In this document: positions 20,794 through 31,429 of the stretch, piece after piece | Layout of the letters: each line of letters begins with the position of its first letter | Numbering within the stretch: the first letter of the stretch is position 1 | NCBI RefSeq assembly: GCF_003812745.1 | Contig: NZ_CP033831.1 | Span: 4,754,793-4,818,792, forward strand | Length of the DNA stretch: 64,000 bases | Source: Serratia sp. FDAARGOS_506 | Lineage (GTDB): Bacteria > Pseudomonadota > Gammaproteobacteria > Enterobacterales > Enterobacteriaceae | Direction: 5' to 3' | Notes under the pieces: model-generated | The model's database searches: none | The model's input: the letters and a program-made list of their open reading frames with translations, nothing else | Told to the model about the DNA's origin: nothing | Translations under genes and position numbers: made by a program

Positions 20794-22176
20794 TGCCTGA
20801 GAAAGCCGCTGCGCCACCCACTGCTGCAACTGGCGGCGCGAAATCTTGATGCCGCCGTTTTTCAGCTCGTCGGGCAACGAGAGTAACGCCGCCGGGCGTT
20901 GGAAATTGGCCAGTTTATCCTGCGACCAGGCGAGCAGCGTCGCCAGCGACAGCGACGGATCGCCGTCTATTACCGCCACCGGCCGCTGGCCGAACTCGGC
21001 GTCCGCCACCGGCACCACAAACGCCTGCGTGATCTGCGGGTGCGCCGCCAGCACGCGTTCGATATCCTCAGGCTGCACCCCTTCACCACCGCTGAAGAAC
21101 AGGTTGTCCAACCGGCCGAGAATACGCAGTTCCCCCTCGGCCATCGCGCCGCGATCGCGGGTCGCAAACCAACCCTGTTCATCGGCCAGCGGCTGCAGAC
21201 GGCCATGACGCCAGTAGCCGAGCGCCAGGCTATCGGCGCGGATCCAGACCTCTTCGTCCACCAGTTTGATCTCGCGGCCGCAGAGCGGCAGGCCAACACC
21301 CGGCCGCGCATCGGCGCGTTTGGCACACACCGTGGAAGCCAGTTCGGTCAGCCCGTAGCCGCACCAGCAGCGGATCCCCGCCGCTTCCGCCCGTTCGGTC
21401 AGCTCAACCGGGATCATTGCGCCGCCGAGCAGCACCTCTTTCAGCGTCATGCCCGTCAGCGGTTGCGCCAACAGCCGCCAGAGCTGTGTCGGCACCAGTG
21501 AGGCATGCGTACATCCCGCCAATGCCTCGGCCAGAGGATGCATCTCGCGCACCGCCAGCCGCGCGCCCGCCGCCAGCCAGCGCCAGACGATGCCCTGACC
21601 GGAGACGTGAAACAGCGGCAATGACAGCAGCCAGCAATCCTCGCGCTGAAAATCCATCAGCCGCAACACCCCGGCGGCGCTGGCCAGATGGTTGGCGTAG
21701 CTGTGCGCCGCCGCCTTGGGTATGCCGCTGGAGCCCGAGGTCAGCGTCAGCGTCGCCAGACGTTGCGCATCCCACGTCGGCAGGTTCGGCCAGCGTGGTT
21801 CGGTTGAGGGTGGAGTCAATCGAATCACCTCTTCCGGCAGCGCCGGCAACGGATCCGGGCTGAAGGCAAAGGTGATGTCCAATTCAGGCAACAGCTGCCC
21901 CAGTAGCGGTATCGGCAAGGCGGGATTGAGCGGCAACAGGCGTGCGCCGCATTGCAGCAGCGCCAGGTAGGCCAACAGCAGCGGATAGCTGTTTTTACCG
22001 TACAGCGCCACGCCGCAACCCGGCTCCACACCCTGGTGCTGGAAATCTGCCGCCAGCTCATCCACCTGGCCTTGCAACGCCAGCCAGCTCAGCGGCCGTT
22101 CGCCGAGCAGCAGGGCCGTCGCCTGTGGCTGCAGGCGCGCCCAGTGCCGCCACGGCCAATCGCTTAACGGTGCCAT
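20791..22176 (-). CDS. menE: MenE O-succinylbenzoate-CoA ligase
   Basis: Adenylate-forming ligase that activates o-succinylbenzoate with ATP and CoA in menaquinone synthesis. With the ATG at 22176 the protein has 461 residues; the longer frame to 22401 runs through menC in another phase and is rejected. The ANL signature TSGSSGIPK is at residues 146-154, followed by YGLTELAS and [19 protein letters not shown]. The start overlaps the end of menC by 13 bp, so translation is probably coupled. It is the last gene of the men operon. Confidence 0.95.
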   Translation of the reverse strand: MAPLSDWPWRHWARLQPQATALLLGERPLSWLALQGQVDELAADFQHQGVEPGCGVALYGKNSYPLLLAYLALLQCGARLLPLNPALPIPLLGQLLPELDITFAFSPDPLPALPEEVIRLTPPSTEPRWPNLPTWDAQRLATLTLTSGSSGIPKAAAHSYANHLASAAGVLRLMDFQREDCWLLSLPLFHVSGQGIVWRWLAAGARLAVREMHPLAEALAGCTHASLVPTQLWRLLAQPLTGMTLKEVLLGGAMIPVELTERAEAAGIRCWCGYGLTELASTVCAKRADARPGVGLPLCGREIKLVDEEVWIRADSLALGYWRHGRLQPLADEQGWFATRDRGAMAEGELRILGRLDNLFFSGGEGVQPEDIERVLAAHPQITQAFVVPVADAEFGQRPVAVIDGDPSLSLATLLAWSQDKLANFQRPAALLSLPDELKNGGIKISRRQLQQWVAQRLSQA

Positions 22177-23147
22177 AGGCACTCCAGCGCCGAGACATCC
22201 AGCAGCGGCAGTGCGCTGTCCGGCCACGGCCGCAGCACCTGCGCCTGCATCAATCCCAGCGTATCCAGCCCCGGCACGGTGTCCGGCGTCAACCAGCGGG
22301 CGATGCGCGCCAGCTGAGTCAACCCCAGGCTGGACTCGATGCTGGAGCTGATCACTGCCGTCAGCCCCGCCGCATGCGCCTGCGCCACCAGCGCCTGGCA
22401 ACGCGTCAGGCTGCCTACCAGCGTCGGCTTAATCACGATCGCCGCCACGCCCGGCTCGGCCTGCACCACAAAGTCCGCCTCACGCACGCTCTCATCCCAG
22501 GCGATGGCAATGCCGGTCGCCCGGGCGAAATCGCGCGATTCATCTCGGGTCTTGCAGGGTTCCTCCAAAAAGGCAATGCGGTCGCGCCATGCCGGATTGA
22601 CGTATTTGGCGAAACCGTCGGCTTTGGCACGGGTCCAGCTGCGGTTGGCGTCCAGCCGCAGCCGCAGATCCGGCAGCGCCTCCAGCAGCACGTTGACGAT
22701 CATGCCGTCGCGCACCGCCTCATACAGCCCCACCTTCACCTTGGCGACTTTCTCGCCCGGCAAGGCGCTCAACGTCTCGAACAGCTCGTCCGGATCGCCG
22801 GTGCACAGCGGCGCCTTGCGGAAATCCGCCTGCGTCGGCAAGCGCTGCTCCAGCTCGGCCTGCGCGCAGCTGAGCCCAAAGGCCACCGAAGGCAGCGTGC
22901 TGTCATCCGGTTCGTTACCCGCCAACCAGGCATGCAGCCACGCCAGCGCGGCCTGTTCGGCCTGCGCCAACGTTTCCCGGCTGAATTCAGGCAGCGGCGC
23001 GATCTCGCCCCAGCCTTCACGCTCGCCCTGACGCAGCTGCACCACCCATCCGTCACGCGTTTTCAACCGCTGATTGCGCAGCACCACGCCCGCCTCCATC
23101 GGCAGACTGTAACGGTAAAGCGCCGCGCTGCGGTTTCCCCCGCTCAT
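22164..23147 (-). CDS. menC: MenC o-succinylbenzoate synthase
   Basis: Enolase-superfamily dehydratase that converts SHCHC to o-succinylbenzoate in menaquinone synthesis. It has 327 residues, slightly longer than E. coli MenC. Catalytic and metal-binding regions are visible as KVKVGLYE (Lys pair), [15 protein letters not shown] and [11 protein letters not shown] (second Lys). It starts in a TAATG overlap with the menB stop and overlaps menE at its end. Confidence 0.95.
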   Translation of the reverse strand: MSGGNRSAALYRYSLPMEAGVVLRNQRLKTRDGWVVQLRQGEREGWGEIAPLPEFSRETLAQAEQAALAWLHAWLAGNEPDDSTLPSVAFGLSCAQAELEQRLPTQADFRKAPLCTGDPDELFETLSALPGEKVAKVKVGLYEAVRDGMIVNVLLEALPDLRLRLDANRSWTRAKADGFAKYVNPAWRDRIAFLEEPCKTRDESRDFARATGIAIAWDESVREADFVVQAEPGVAAIVIKPTLVGSLTRCQALVAQAHAAGLTAVISSSIESSLGLTQLARIARWLTPDTVPGLDTLGLMQAQVLRPWPDSALPLLDVSALECLWHR

Positions 23148-24004
23148 TACGGGTTACGCTTGAATTTGCTGAAGTCCGGCTGGCGCTTCTCGTTAAACGC
23201 GTTGCGCCCTTCCTGCCCTTCGTCGGTCATGTAGAACAGCATGGTCGCGTTGCCCGCCAGCTCCTGCAAACCGGCCTGGCCGTCGCAGTCGGCGTTCAAC
23301 GCCGCCTTCAGACAGCGCAGCGCCATCGGGCTGTTCTGCAGCATTTCACGGCACCAGCGCACCGTCTCTTTTTCCAGATCGGCCAACGGCACCACAGTAT
23401 TGACCAGGCCCATGTCCAGCGCGGCGGCGGCATCGTACTGGCGGCACAGGAACCAGATTTCGCGCGCCTTCTTCTGGCCGACAATGCGCGCCATGTAAGA
23501 CGCGCCCCAGCCGCCGTCGAACGAACCCACTTTCGGGCCGGTCTGGCCGAAGATGGCGTTATCCGCCGCGATGGTCAGATCGCACATCATGTGCAGCACG
23601 TGGCCGCCGCCGATCGAATAACCGGCCACCATCGCCACCACCGGTTTCGGGCAGGTGCGGATCTGGCGCTGGAAGTCCAGCACGTTGAGGTGATGCACGC
23701 CGCTGTCGTCGCGATAGCCGCCGTAGTCGCCGCGCACTTTCTGATCGCCACCTGAGCAGAAGGCCTTATCACCGGCACCAGTCAGAATAATGACGCCGAT
23801 ACCGTCGTCGTAACGGGCGTTGGCCAGCGCATCGATCATCTCTTTAACCGTTTGCGGGCGAAACGCATTGCGCACCTGCGGCCGGTTAATGGTGATTTTG
23901 GCGATGCCGTCGGCAGACTTGTGATACAGAATGTCTTCGAAATCGCCGGTGCAATCCTGCCAGGCGATGGCGGCATACAGCTGTTCTTCATTCGGATAAA
24001 GCAT
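23147..24004 (-). CDS. menB: MenB 1,4-dihydroxy-2-naphthoyl-CoA synthase
   Basis: Crotonase-fold enzyme that closes the second ring of the menaquinone nucleus from o-succinylbenzoyl-CoA. It has 285 residues, the same as E. coli MenB. Oxyanion-hole sequences [15 protein letters not shown] and [16 protein letters not shown], and [23 protein letters not shown], are characteristic. Eleven base pairs separate it from menH, and it overlaps menC by one base. Confidence 0.97.
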   Translation of the reverse strand: MLYPNEEQLYAAIAWQDCTGDFEDILYHKSADGIAKITINRPQVRNAFRPQTVKEMIDALANARYDDGIGVIILTGAGDKAFCSGGDQKVRGDYGGYRDDSGVHHLNVLDFQRQIRTCPKPVVAMVAGYSIGGGHVLHMMCDLTIAADNAIFGQTGPKVGSFDGGWGASYMARIVGQKKAREIWFLCRQYDAAAALDMGLVNTVVPLADLEKETVRWCREMLQNSPMALRCLKAALNADCDGQAGLQELAGNATMLFYMTDEGQEGRNAFNEKRQPDFSKFKRNP

Positions 24005-24015
24005 ATTCGGTTCCT

Positions 24016-24786
24016 TTAACCAGGGTTAACGAGAAAGGTTTGCAGCTCGGCGACGAAATCCTGCGGATTGGCCAGATGCGCGTTGTGGCCGGCCTGCGGC
24101 ACGATGCGCAACGGCAACCCGGCGTCACGCGCCAGCCGTTGAAATTTGGGGTCGTTCTCACCGCACAGCACCTGCAGCGGCACCGTCAGCTGGCGCAGCT
24201 GCGGCGCCAGATAGGGCTGCCGCCCAAGCGACGTGGCTTCGAGCATATCGGCAATCGCCGGGCCGCTGTTGGCCGAGCGCGCGGCAATCAGCGCCTGACG
24301 GTGCACGTGACTGAGCTCTTTGAACACCGGCTGCTGGTACCAATCCGCCAGAACCTCGGCGATCGGCTCCCGGCGGAAGCGCTCCGCCCAGAGCGCATCC
24401 TGTTCGCAGCGCCGGCGGCGCTGTTCTTCGTCCTCCAGCCCCGGGTTGCCGCCCTCGACGATCACCCCCTGAAGATCGGCATGGCGGCCGTAGCAGGCGT
24501 GATACATGGCGATACGCCCGCCGAGCGAGTAACCCACCAGCCAATAGCGTTCGATATTGCGCAGCTGCAGCGTGGCGGCGATCTGCGCGCTGATGTCGTC
24601 GAAGCCGCGGCAGCTCACTGCCACGGAATCGCCGTGGCCGGGCAGATCGATGGCCAGCGACGGCCATTCCGGGCAGCGTGCGGCGATCACCCGCCATTCA
24701 TTGTTGTTGCCGAGCAGGCCATGCAGCCACACCAGCCACGGGCGGCCCGCTTCGCCCTGTTGCAAAATTCGCGTCGCCAGCATCAT
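24016..24786 (-). CDS. menH: MenH SHCHC synthase
   Basis: Alpha/beta hydrolase that removes pyruvate from SEPHCHC to give SHCHC. It has 256 residues. The nucleophile is in [14 protein letters not shown] (Ser86 or 87 depending on which of two adjacent ATGs is used), the catalytic Asp lies in CGENDPKF, and the His in [11 protein letters not shown]. The start forms an ATGA overlap with the menD stop. Confidence 0.95.
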   Translation of the reverse strand: MMLATRILQQGEAGRPWLVWLHGLLGNNNEWRVIAARCPEWPSLAIDLPGHGDSVAVSCRGFDDISAQIAATLQLRNIERYWLVGYSLGGRIAMYHACYGRHADLQGVIVEGGNPGLEDEEQRRRRCEQDALWAERFRREPIAEVLADWYQQPVFKELSHVHRQALIAARSANSGPAIADMLEATSLGRQPYLAPQLRQLTVPLQVLCGENDPKFQRLARDAGLPLRIVPQAGHNAHLANPQDFVAELQTFLVNPG

Positions 24787-26459
24787 TGCACCGCCATCTG
24801 TTGCACCAGGTATTGCAGGCTTTCGGCTCCCGCGCTCGGCGGCACCTGCAGTTCGATAAGCGTGGCGCCGCCGCGCCGCCAGCCTTGCTCAACCGCCTGT
24901 TGCAGCTGGCTCCAGTTCTCCGGCCGCGCGTAACCCAGCTGGAACATCGCCGCAGCGTGGCTGAACTCAACGTTCTGCGGCATGCAATAAAAGCGCTGAC
25001 GATCCTCTTCCGGCGTTGGCAATAGCGAGAAAATCTGCCCGCCGTTGTTGTTGACGACGATCAGTACCGTTGGCGCCGAGCTCTGGCGCAGCAGCGCCAG
25101 CGCATTGAGGTCATACAGTGCGGAAAGGTCGCCCACCACCGCCAACGTCGGTCTGGCGGTGGCGCGCTGCACGCCGGCGGCGGTGGAAATCAGGCCGTCG
25201 ATGCCGCTGGCGCCGCGGTTGCTGAATACCGGATAGGCGACAGGCAATGACGTTAACGCGTCGATGAGCCGCACCACCAGGCTGTTGCCGAGAAACAGCT
25301 GGCCGTTCTCCGGCAGCAGCTCCGGCAAACGATGCGCCAGCTGCGCTTCGCCAAAGTTATCGTGCAGATGCGTGGACGCGGCCGTCAGCGCCTTATCCGC
25401 CAACGCCGCCAGCCCGGCGGCCCACGGCGTGCGAGGTTGCGCCGGGTGCTGCGCCAACCACTGCGCCACGCCGGCGCGCAGGCGCCGCCCCCGGTGCTGG
25501 GTCGGATCGAGCCGCCCCGGCAGTGCGTCGATGATCCAATACTCTTCCGGCCGGCACTGCGCCTGCCACTGCAGCAGGCGTTTGCCGGTCAAGCTACCGC
25601 CGAACTGCACCACCAGCTGCGCATCTTGCAATACGCGCTGCGCCTGCGGATGTGCGAGCCACAAATCGGCGCAGGGCAGTGGTTGCCCGGTCTGCGACAG
25701 CACGTCGCCGATCAGCGGCCAGCCCAGCGTTTCGGCCCATTCGGCCACCTGAGCGCCCTCTTGCGCGCTCATGCGCCCGGCCAGCACCACGCCGCGTTTC
25801 TGTCGCCAGAAGAACCAATCCGGCTGCGGCGCGGGGGCCGCACGCGTCTCGCTTTCCTGCAGCCACGGACGATCGCTCTGCCACCAGTCGCCCAGCGCGG
25901 CGGACCAGTCGGCATAGTGACGCTCATCGCCGCCGTACAACGGTTCGGCGAACGGACAGTTGATATGCAAAGCGCCGTGCCGCAAGCGCGCCATCGCGCT
26001 GTCGACACTGGAGGCCAGCCACGCAGCCGGAATATCCGGCGTTGGGCGCGGCAGATCGATCGCCAGCGTTGGGTGGCTGCTGTAGAGGCCGTTTTGACGG
26101 ATCGCCTGATTGGCGCCGCAGTCGATCAGCTCCGGTGGCCGATCGGCGGTGAGAAACACCAGCCGCTCACCGGTCAGGCCGGCTTCGATCAACGCGGGAT
26201 AAAGGTTCGCCGCCGCGGTGCCGGATGTGACGATCACTGCCACCGGCTCACGGGCCGCCTTCGCCAACCCGAGCGCCAGATGGCCGAGCCCGCGCTCATC
26301 AAAATGGGTATGACAGATAAAAGATCGGTTGGCCGCAGCGGCCAGCGTCAGCGGCGTGGAGCGCGATCCCGGAGCGATACAAACATGCCGCACCCCATGG
26401 CGGGCCAGCGCCTCGAGCAGCACAGCCGCCCACCGGCGATTAAAAACACTTGTCGACAT
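24783..26459 (-). CDS. menD: MenD SEPHCHC synthase
   Basis: Thiamine-diphosphate enzyme that joins 2-oxoglutarate to isochorismate, the first committed step of menaquinone synthesis. It has 558 residues, close to E. coli. N-terminal [15 protein letters not shown] and the ThDP motif [21 protein letters not shown]...VVNNNGG are clear. It is first in the operon menDHBCE. MenF, which makes its isochorismate substrate in E. coli and normally sits just upstream, is not present here. Confidence 0.96.
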   Translation of the reverse strand: MSTSVFNRRWAAVLLEALARHGVRHVCIAPGSRSTPLTLAAAANRSFICHTHFDERGLGHLALGLAKAAREPVAVIVTSGTAAANLYPALIEAGLTGERLVFLTADRPPELIDCGANQAIRQNGLYSSHPTLAIDLPRPTPDIPAAWLASSVDSAMARLRHGALHINCPFAEPLYGGDERHYADWSAALGDWWQSDRPWLQESETRAAPAPQPDWFFWRQKRGVVLAGRMSAQEGAQVAEWAETLGWPLIGDVLSQTGQPLPCADLWLAHPQAQRVLQDAQLVVQFGGSLTGKRLLQWQAQCRPEEYWIIDALPGRLDPTQHRGRRLRAGVAQWLAQHPAQPRTPWAAGLAALADKALTAASTHLHDNFGEAQLAHRLPELLPENGQLFLGNSLVVRLIDALTSLPVAYPVFSNRGASGIDGLISTAAGVQRATARPTLAVVGDLSALYDLNALALLRQSSAPTVLIVVNNNGGQIFSLLPTPEEDRQRFYCMPQNVEFSHAAAMFQLGYARPENWSQLQQAVEQGWRRGGATLIELQVPPSAGAESLQYLVQQMAVQ

Positions 26460-26839
26460 AGTTCGCTCACAAGTCAGTTAGCAGAGATCGTCTCCGGCGC
26501 AGCCGACGGACGCCGCGCCTGTAGTTACGCTCTGTATTATATGAGGTGTTATTTTCACGGCTTTTGCGCCAGCGCAAGAACGCCGTATATCCCTGGGTGT
26601 TTACACCAGATAATTATTTGATTTAGAACAAAAAACAAACAATAAACACACAAACACTTTACACTTGCGGCAGCTTAGGCTCAATCCGTCCATACAAAAA
26701 CAAGGGGAATCGAGACGTTCCGACAACGGCTAGCGGGAAGTATAGGCGGGATAAGGGAAAGCTATCGGGGAAACAGCGAGATGAGAAACAGAGTCTGCAG
26801 AAAAGCATGAGGCGGCCTGCGCCGCCCCGATGTCGTGAT
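26460..26839. promoter_or_regulatory. menD upstream gap where menF is usually found
   Basis: 380 bp without a gene. It holds an AT-rich A/C-biased stretch (26600-26670) and a perfect palindrome TTGCGC CA GCGCAA (26565-26578) that may be a regulator site for menD. No residue of an isochorismate synthase was recognised in any frame. Confidence 0.7.
26811..26826 (-). terminator. Weak hairpin after elaB
   Basis: GGCGGC CTGC GCCGCC; on the minus strand it is followed within 8 nt by a CTTTTC tract. A poor but possible terminator for elaB. Confidence 0.4.
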
Positions 26840-27151
26840 TTACTTGCGGGCCAGCAGCAGACCCAGCACCAGCCCGACGGTGGCGCCGATACCTACGCTG
26901 TGCCAGGGTTTATCCCGCACGTAGTCGTCGGTGCGGTGCACCGCTTCTTTGGCGCGCGCGTAGTAGGACTCACCGGTGTTCGCCCAGCGCGCCTTGACCT
27001 CACTCAGCGCCTGCTCGGCGTGCGACTTGATGTCGACATAAGCCTGATCCGCGCGATCGCCGGTGTATTGCAGCACTTCTTCCAGCGTTTCGGTCAGCAT
27101 TCTCAGATCGTCATCCAACGTAGTTTGCTCAGCATCCGTATATCTTGCCAT
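26840..27151 (-). CDS. elaB: ElaB/YqjD/DUF883 membrane-anchored protein
   Basis: 103 residues. Mostly helical and charged (LDDDLRMLTETLEEVLQYTGDRADQAYVDIK...) with a C-terminal membrane anchor GVGIGATVGLVLGLLLARK-like segment (residues about 85-103; here HSVGIGATVGLVLGLLLARK). Proteins of this family are tail-anchored and bind ribosomes or respond to oxidative and stationary-phase stress in E. coli. It occupies the position next to the men genes as in E. coli, but elaA and rbn are not beside it. Confidence 0.92.
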   Translation of the reverse strand: MARYTDAEQTTLDDDLRMLTETLEEVLQYTGDRADQAYVDIKSHAEQALSEVKARWANTGESYYARAKEAVHRTDDYVRDKPWHSVGIGATVGLVLGLLLARK

Positions 27152-27269
27152 CGTGAGATCTCCGTGGTTGAAAAATTAAGCGTTCCTACACTATAGACAA
27201 GGATCGCCGCCGGCGGCCATCGGACTTTTACCCTAAAATGTCATAGCGCCAAAAGTTCCACGAGAGCAA

Positions 27270-28034
27270 TTACACCGCAGCGGACATGCCGCCATCGACA
27301 AACAGTAACTGTCCGTTAACGAAGGCAGAGGCATCAGCGGCCAGGAACACCGCTGCCCCGATCAGCTCTTGCGGATCGCCCCAGCGCGCGGCGGGCGTGC
27401 GCTGGGTCAGCCAGGCGGTAAAGGCCGGATCGTCGGCCAGCGCTTGCGTCATCTCGGTTTTGAAATAGCCGGGGGCAATGCCGTTGACCTGGATGTTGTA
27501 ACGTGCCAATTCCACGCACATGCCGCGCGTCAACATTTTCACCGCGCCCTTGGACGCCGCATAAGGGGTGATGGTGTCCCGCCCCAGCTCGCTCTGCATC
27601 GAACCGATATTGATTATCTTGCCGCACCGACGCGGCACCATGTAGCGCGCCACGGTCTGCGACACGATGAAGACCGCCTTCTGGTTAACGGCGATGATGT
27701 CGTCCCAGTCTTGCTCCGGGAACTCGGTAAACGGATGACGGCGTTGAATGCCGGCATTGTTGATCAATACGTCTATCGCGCCGATTTCCGCTTCAATACG
27801 ATCGATAGCGGCATGCACCGCCAGGGAGTCGGTGACGTCGAACGCCGCCGCATCGGCGCGGAGCCCTTCGTCACGCAGGCGATCGGCCGCGTGCCGGGCG
27901 TGCGCTTCGGTGGTGGCGTTGATCAGAATATGTGCGCCCTGCTGCGCAAGGCCCCGCGCCAGCAAGAAACCGATGCCGCGCGAGGCGCCGGTGATCAAGA
28001 CGATCTTGTTATCCAGTGAGAACAGGTTGTTCAT
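27270..28034 (-). CDS. idnO: Gluconate 5-dehydrogenase (IdnO)
   Basis: Short-chain dehydrogenase that interconverts 5-keto-D-gluconate and D-gluconate. It has 254 residues. The NAD(P) motif TGASRGIG is at residues 15-22, and the catalytic Ser145, Tyr158 and Lys162 lie in IGSMQSEL and TPYAASKG. Long identical stretches to the recalled E. coli IdnO (IQRRHPFTEFPEQ, SELGRDTITPYAASKGAVKMLTRGMCVELAR) make the assignment firm. No idnD, idnT, idnK or idnR lies next to it, so it acts as a solitary gene here. A GntR-type operator and a CRP site lie just upstream. Confidence 0.93.
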   Translation of the reverse strand: MNNLFSLDNKIVLITGASRGIGFLLARGLAQQGAHILINATTEAHARHAADRLRDEGLRADAAAFDVTDSLAVHAAIDRIEAEIGAIDVLINNAGIQRRHPFTEFPEQDWDDIIAVNQKAVFIVSQTVARYMVPRRCGKIINIGSMQSELGRDTITPYAASKGAVKMLTRGMCVELARYNIQVNGIAPGYFKTEMTQALADDPAFTAWLTQRTPAARWGDPQELIGAAVFLAADASAFVNGQLLFVDGGMSAAV

Positions 28035-28085
28035 GGTGATTCCCGGCCATCAGGCCTCCAATCGGACAGGCCTCTATCTCAGCCG

Positions 28086-28103
28086 ATTGTTACCGGTAAA
28101 AAT
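28086..28103 (-). promoter_or_regulatory. GntR/IdnR-type operator upstream of idnO
   Basis: ATTGTTACCGGTAAAAAT is a near-perfect palindrome around ACCGGT and resembles the GntR/IdnR operator consensus ATGTTACC-GGTAACAT. It lies 52 bp before the idnO start. Confidence 0.65.
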
Positions 28104-28118
28104 GTGATGGGAATCACT
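28103..28118 (-). promoter_or_regulatory. CRP site upstream of idnO
   Basis: TGTGATGGGAATCACT matches TGTGA-N6-TCACA with one mismatch and directly abuts the GntR-type operator. This is the expected arrangement for a cAMP-CRP-activated gluconate or idonate gene. Confidence 0.65.
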
Positions 28119-28263
28119 GAAAATCATGTTACGAAACCCTGTTACTCTTAACGTGATCTCACGCAATTCCTGCAAGAGAAACTGACACCTATCCATTTGA
28201 AAATAGAAAACTTTCAACAGTGTTACCGTCCTGGTTATCAGGGGGTTCCCGCCGCACAGCCGC

Positions 28264-28773
28264 TCACTCGACGGCGCCGTTTGAGCCGGCATTCGGACCA
28301 ATCGGCGGCGCGGCGCGGGCTTTTTCACTGCGCGCCGCCCACCACAGGCCGCTGTTTTTCATCGCATAACCAAACAGCAGGCCCACCAACAGGGAAAGCG
28401 TCACCACCGGCCAATCGCCACCGCCGGCGAAGGTCGCACAGGCGCCGATAAAGGTACCGGGCACAAACCCCAGCCACTGTTGTTTGGCCTGAATGCACAT
28501 CAGGAATGCCACGATGCCGGTCAGCAGATACCCCAAGAAATTCCACTGAGGCGCCAGCTCGCTGCCATGGATGATCGCCATTGCCCAGAAGACGCCGCTG
28601 CAACAGGTCAACGCGCCGATCAGCAACCCTTTCAGCCCGCCCTGCGGGCAGGCGAAATACGCCGTGCACCCGAGAAAACCTGCCCAACCGATCAACCCCA
28701 GACTGACGGCAACCCATCCCCAAACGCCGGACAAGATCCCGGTGGTGACGGCAATGGCGAAAAGAACGTTCAT
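28264..28773 (-). CDS. ycdZ: DUF1097 membrane protein YcdZ
   Basis: 169 residues with four to five hydrophobic segments; N-terminal ITTGILSG-like start (here VTTGILSGVWGWVAVSLGLIGW) and FVPGTFIGACATFAG, MKNSGLW blocks match recalled E. coli YcdZ. Inner-membrane protein of unknown function. The C-terminal tail after residue 145 (SEKARAAPPIGPNAGSNGAVE) is polar and variable. It is followed by idnO 229 bp on, with a separate promoter likely for each. Confidence 0.85.
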   Translation of the reverse strand: MNVLFAIAVTTGILSGVWGWVAVSLGLIGWAGFLGCTAYFACPQGGLKGLLIGALTCCSGVFWAMAIIHGSELAPQWNFLGYLLTGIVAFLMCIQAKQQWLGFVPGTFIGACATFAGGGDWPVVTLSLLVGLLFGYAMKNSGLWWAARSEKARAAPPIGPNAGSNGAVE

Positions 28774-28903
28774 AAAGTGACCCGCGGCAAAAAGAAAGCG
28801 CGCAGTTTACCCGAAAGCAGGCCATTTCATGTGATTAAAATCACAATATAAATGCAATTAAAGAATATTCATTTAAATAAAATAGACTTCAATCACAAAA
28901 ATA

Positions 28904-30139
28904 TTAACGTGGGAACCCCACACGTACCGTCATCCATGCCAACAACAGGCACACCACGGTGCTGCTCAGGAACAGCAGATGCGTTGCCTGGTGCAGATCG
29001 ACACGATCGACCACAACCCCCAGCAAGATCGGCACCCAGTTGGCGATATAAGCGATAACATAAAACAGTGAAAGCAAACGAGCATGGCTGGCCGGCGGCG
29101 AAATCAGGTTTACCAGGGTTGCGCTGCCAACGAAAATGGCGCCGTAAGCGTAGCCAGCCACCACCAGCCCTGCAGCCGCCAGCCACAGTGAATGCCACTG
29201 GATCGCCACGGCGAATACCACCGCCGCCAGCACCTGCGCCAGGCAACCGAACAATAGCGAATGGCGGGCGTTAAGACGACGGCTCAAAATCTGGCTGACA
29301 CCGGCGATCAACAGATAAACCGCAATCGCATAGCCAAAGACGCCTCGAGCATGCAGGCCTAACAGCGTTTCCGCCACGCTGGGGCCGATAGCCAAAATGC
29401 TGGCGGCCAGGGCCCAACAGATAAATAGAGCCCCGGCACACACAAAGAATTTACCGCCGGTGGCGCGCAGGCCATCGAGCAGCGAGCTTTTTTCTGTCGC
29501 AGCCGGCGCAGCATGGGTCGGCGCCGTAACCACACCACGCGGCCACGAGAACATCACGCCCAACGCAGCCACGGCGGCAATGACCATGATGAAAACGAAC
29601 GGCAGCGTCGTGGGATGGAAACCGGTCTGCAAGGCGATGCCGCTGAAGATGGGGCCCAGCGCCAACCCTGTGGTAAAGGACAACGTGGCGATCAACGCGG
29701 CGTTTTTGCCACCGTCCCGCGGCCCAAACCGCACCAACGCGATGTTCGCCGCACCGGTCAGCGCCCCGGTGCCGACCCCGGCCAGCAGCCGAGCCATGAG
29801 CATCATGGCAAAGGTATCGGCCCGCGCGAACAACAGCGCGCCGCTCAAAACCACCAGCAATGCCGGTACGATCATGCTGCGTAAATCCTTCACTTTGCCG
29901 GCCAGATTGCCAACGCCGAACAAAGAGATCAACACGCCGGCGGCGTATGCGCCGTAAACGACGGTCAGGCTGACGGAACTCAGCGCAAGATGCTGCTGAT
30001 ACAGCGGATACAGCGGCGTCGGCGCACTGCTGTTCAGTAATGCCGACATCAATGCCAATGCCAGGAACAATAGAATACCCATGCGCGATGCCTGTGCGTT
30101 TTTCGGCACTGCGTCCTGGATGGCGGTATTTTCTGACAT
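28904..30139 (-). CDS. MFS transporter
   Basis: 411 residues with 12 predicted membrane segments. The first helix region and the loop after it (SAPTPLYPLYQQHLALSSVSLTVVYGAYAAG) and LMARLLAGVGTGALTGAANIALVRFG are typical of drug-efflux-like major facilitator proteins. A GGGAG ribosome site lies 7 nt before the ATG. It diverges from a LysR regulator 289 bp away, a common regulator-exporter arrangement. The substrate is not evident. Confidence 0.85.
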   Translation of the reverse strand: MSENTAIQDAVPKNAQASRMGILLFLALALMSALLNSSAPTPLYPLYQQHLALSSVSLTVVYGAYAAGVLISLFGVGNLAGKVKDLRSMIVPALLVVLSGALLFARADTFAMMLMARLLAGVGTGALTGAANIALVRFGPRDGGKNAALIATLSFTTGLALGPIFSGIALQTGFHPTTLPFVFIMVIAAVAALGVMFSWPRGVVTAPTHAAPAATEKSSLLDGLRATGGKFFVCAGALFICWALAASILAIGPSVAETLLGLHARGVFGYAIAVYLLIAGVSQILSRRLNARHSLLFGCLAQVLAAVVFAVAIQWHSLWLAAAGLVVAGYAYGAIFVGSATLVNLISPPASHARLLSLFYVIAYIANWVPILLGVVVDRVDLHQATHLLFLSSTVVCLLLAWMTVRVGFPR

Positions 30140-30428
30140 GCTTTAACTCCCAAAGTCGGCAGGTGGTGGCCTGCCATCGACGTTTTTCCTCACCCGACGA
30201 GCCGGGAACGGCGCTTATCATAGCGTTACGGCGACGGGCGAAGTATCGTCAAGAATGAATCACCCTGATGCATTCTTGCATCACCGGAGAAATAACCGCC
30301 GATGAGCAGGCCGTTAACCGTCTTTGTCTCCCCCCGGGCGGAACAACGCTTTATGATAGAAACCGTTATTGTTCGCCTGGCTCGGCCTGTGCCCCACGGC
30401 GCCGACAAATCTGCAGAGAGGAAATGGC

Positions 30429-31304
30429 ATGATGAATTGGGACGACGCGCGCTTCTTTTTGGCCGTCGCACGCTGTGGCACGCTACGCAAAGCCGCCAGC
30501 CAGCTGCATGTCGATCAGGCGACCGTCGGTCGACGGCTTTCCACTTTCGAAGACGCGCTCGGTTCCAAGCTGTTTATCCGTACGCCAAAATCCTTCGCCC
30601 TCAGCCCGTTGGGGGAAGAAATGCTGGCGGACGTGATGAAGATGGAAAATGCGGTGCAGGCGATCAACCGCAAAGCCGCCTGCGGTGACGAAAGCCTGAA
30701 CGGCAACGTGCGTATTGCCACCACCGATACCCTGGCCGAAGCCTTCGTGATGCCGGCATTGCAAGATCTGCGGGAACGCTACCCGGCCATCACCGTCACG
30801 CTGTTGACGGCGCTAAACATCGCCGATATCGCCTACCACGGCGCAGATCTGGCGATACGCGGCGTCCGCCCCGATGACGATGAGCTGATCATCAAACGCT
30901 TAGCCACCATCGAAATGGGTTTGTACGCCTCTCAGCACTATCTGGCGCGGCGCGGCATGCCGCTCAAGGGCGAGCAACTGCGCGGCCACGATCTGCTGAT
31001 GTTCCCGCGCGAGCTGGTGCCGCGCCACTGGAACAATTTCTGCGGCGAGGCCCTGCACGAGCCCAACGTCGTACTGCAATGCAATTCACAGCTGCTGCTG
31101 CGCTCCGCCACCCGCAGCGGGCTGGGCATCGGCCTGCTCTCCGCGTTTTTGGCGGACAAAGACCCGGAGCTGGTGCGCCTGCTCCCGGAGAACAAAGACT
31201 GGGTGGATATCTGGCTGGTGCTGCATCCCGATTTGCAACGCGCCGCCCGCATGCGCGCGGTGGTGCAGGCGCTGGAAACCTCGTTTAGCGCCCAATACGG
31301 CTGA
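30429..31304 (+). CDS. LysR-family transcriptional regulator
   Basis: 291 residues. The winged HTH occupies about residues 5-63 ([36 protein letters not shown]) and a periplasmic-binding-type effector domain fills the rest. The frame extends upstream to 30369, but the ATG at 30429, with AGAGG upstream, gives the usual LysR N-terminus; a second ATG directly follows at 30432. It probably controls the divergent MFS exporter. The effector is unknown. Confidence 0.85.
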   Translation: MMNWDDARFFLAVARCGTLRKAASQLHVDQATVGRRLSTFEDALGSKLFIRTPKSFALSPLGEEMLADVMKMENAVQAINRKAACGDESLNGNVRIATTDTLAEAFVMPALQDLRERYPAITVTLLTALNIADIAYHGADLAIRGVRPDDDELIIKRLATIEMGLYASQHYLARRGMPLKGEQLRGHDLLMFPRELVPRHWNNFCGEALHEPNVVLQCNSQLLLRSATRSGLGIGLLSAFLADKDPELVRLLPENKDWVDIWLVLHPDLQRAARMRAVVQALETSFSAQYG

Positions 31305-31360
31305 GTGCCGACACATGGAGAAACATCGCTGATGTCTCACGTATCCTTCTTCGTCCAAGA

Positions 31361-31389
31361 TTGAAATAATAAGATATAAAGCTTATTAT
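31361..31389 (+). promoter_or_regulatory. Promoter and operator of the RelE/XRE locus
   Basis: TTGAAA (31361-31366), 17 bp, TATTAT (31384-31389). The same interval holds an inverted repeat ATAATAAG (31366-31373), 8-bp spacer, CTTATTAT (31382-31389), so the operator covers the core promoter. That is the autoregulated layout expected for a type II toxin-antitoxin operon. Confidence 0.65.
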
Positions 31390-31429
31390 CTAATCACTGC
31401 ACAGGACGTGCATTCGGCCCGAGGGAACA

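Noticed and set aside
22177..22401. N-terminal extension of menE by 75 codons
   Set aside because: Runs through menC in another phase with a low-complexity AG-rich sequence; the ATG at 22176 gives the family start.
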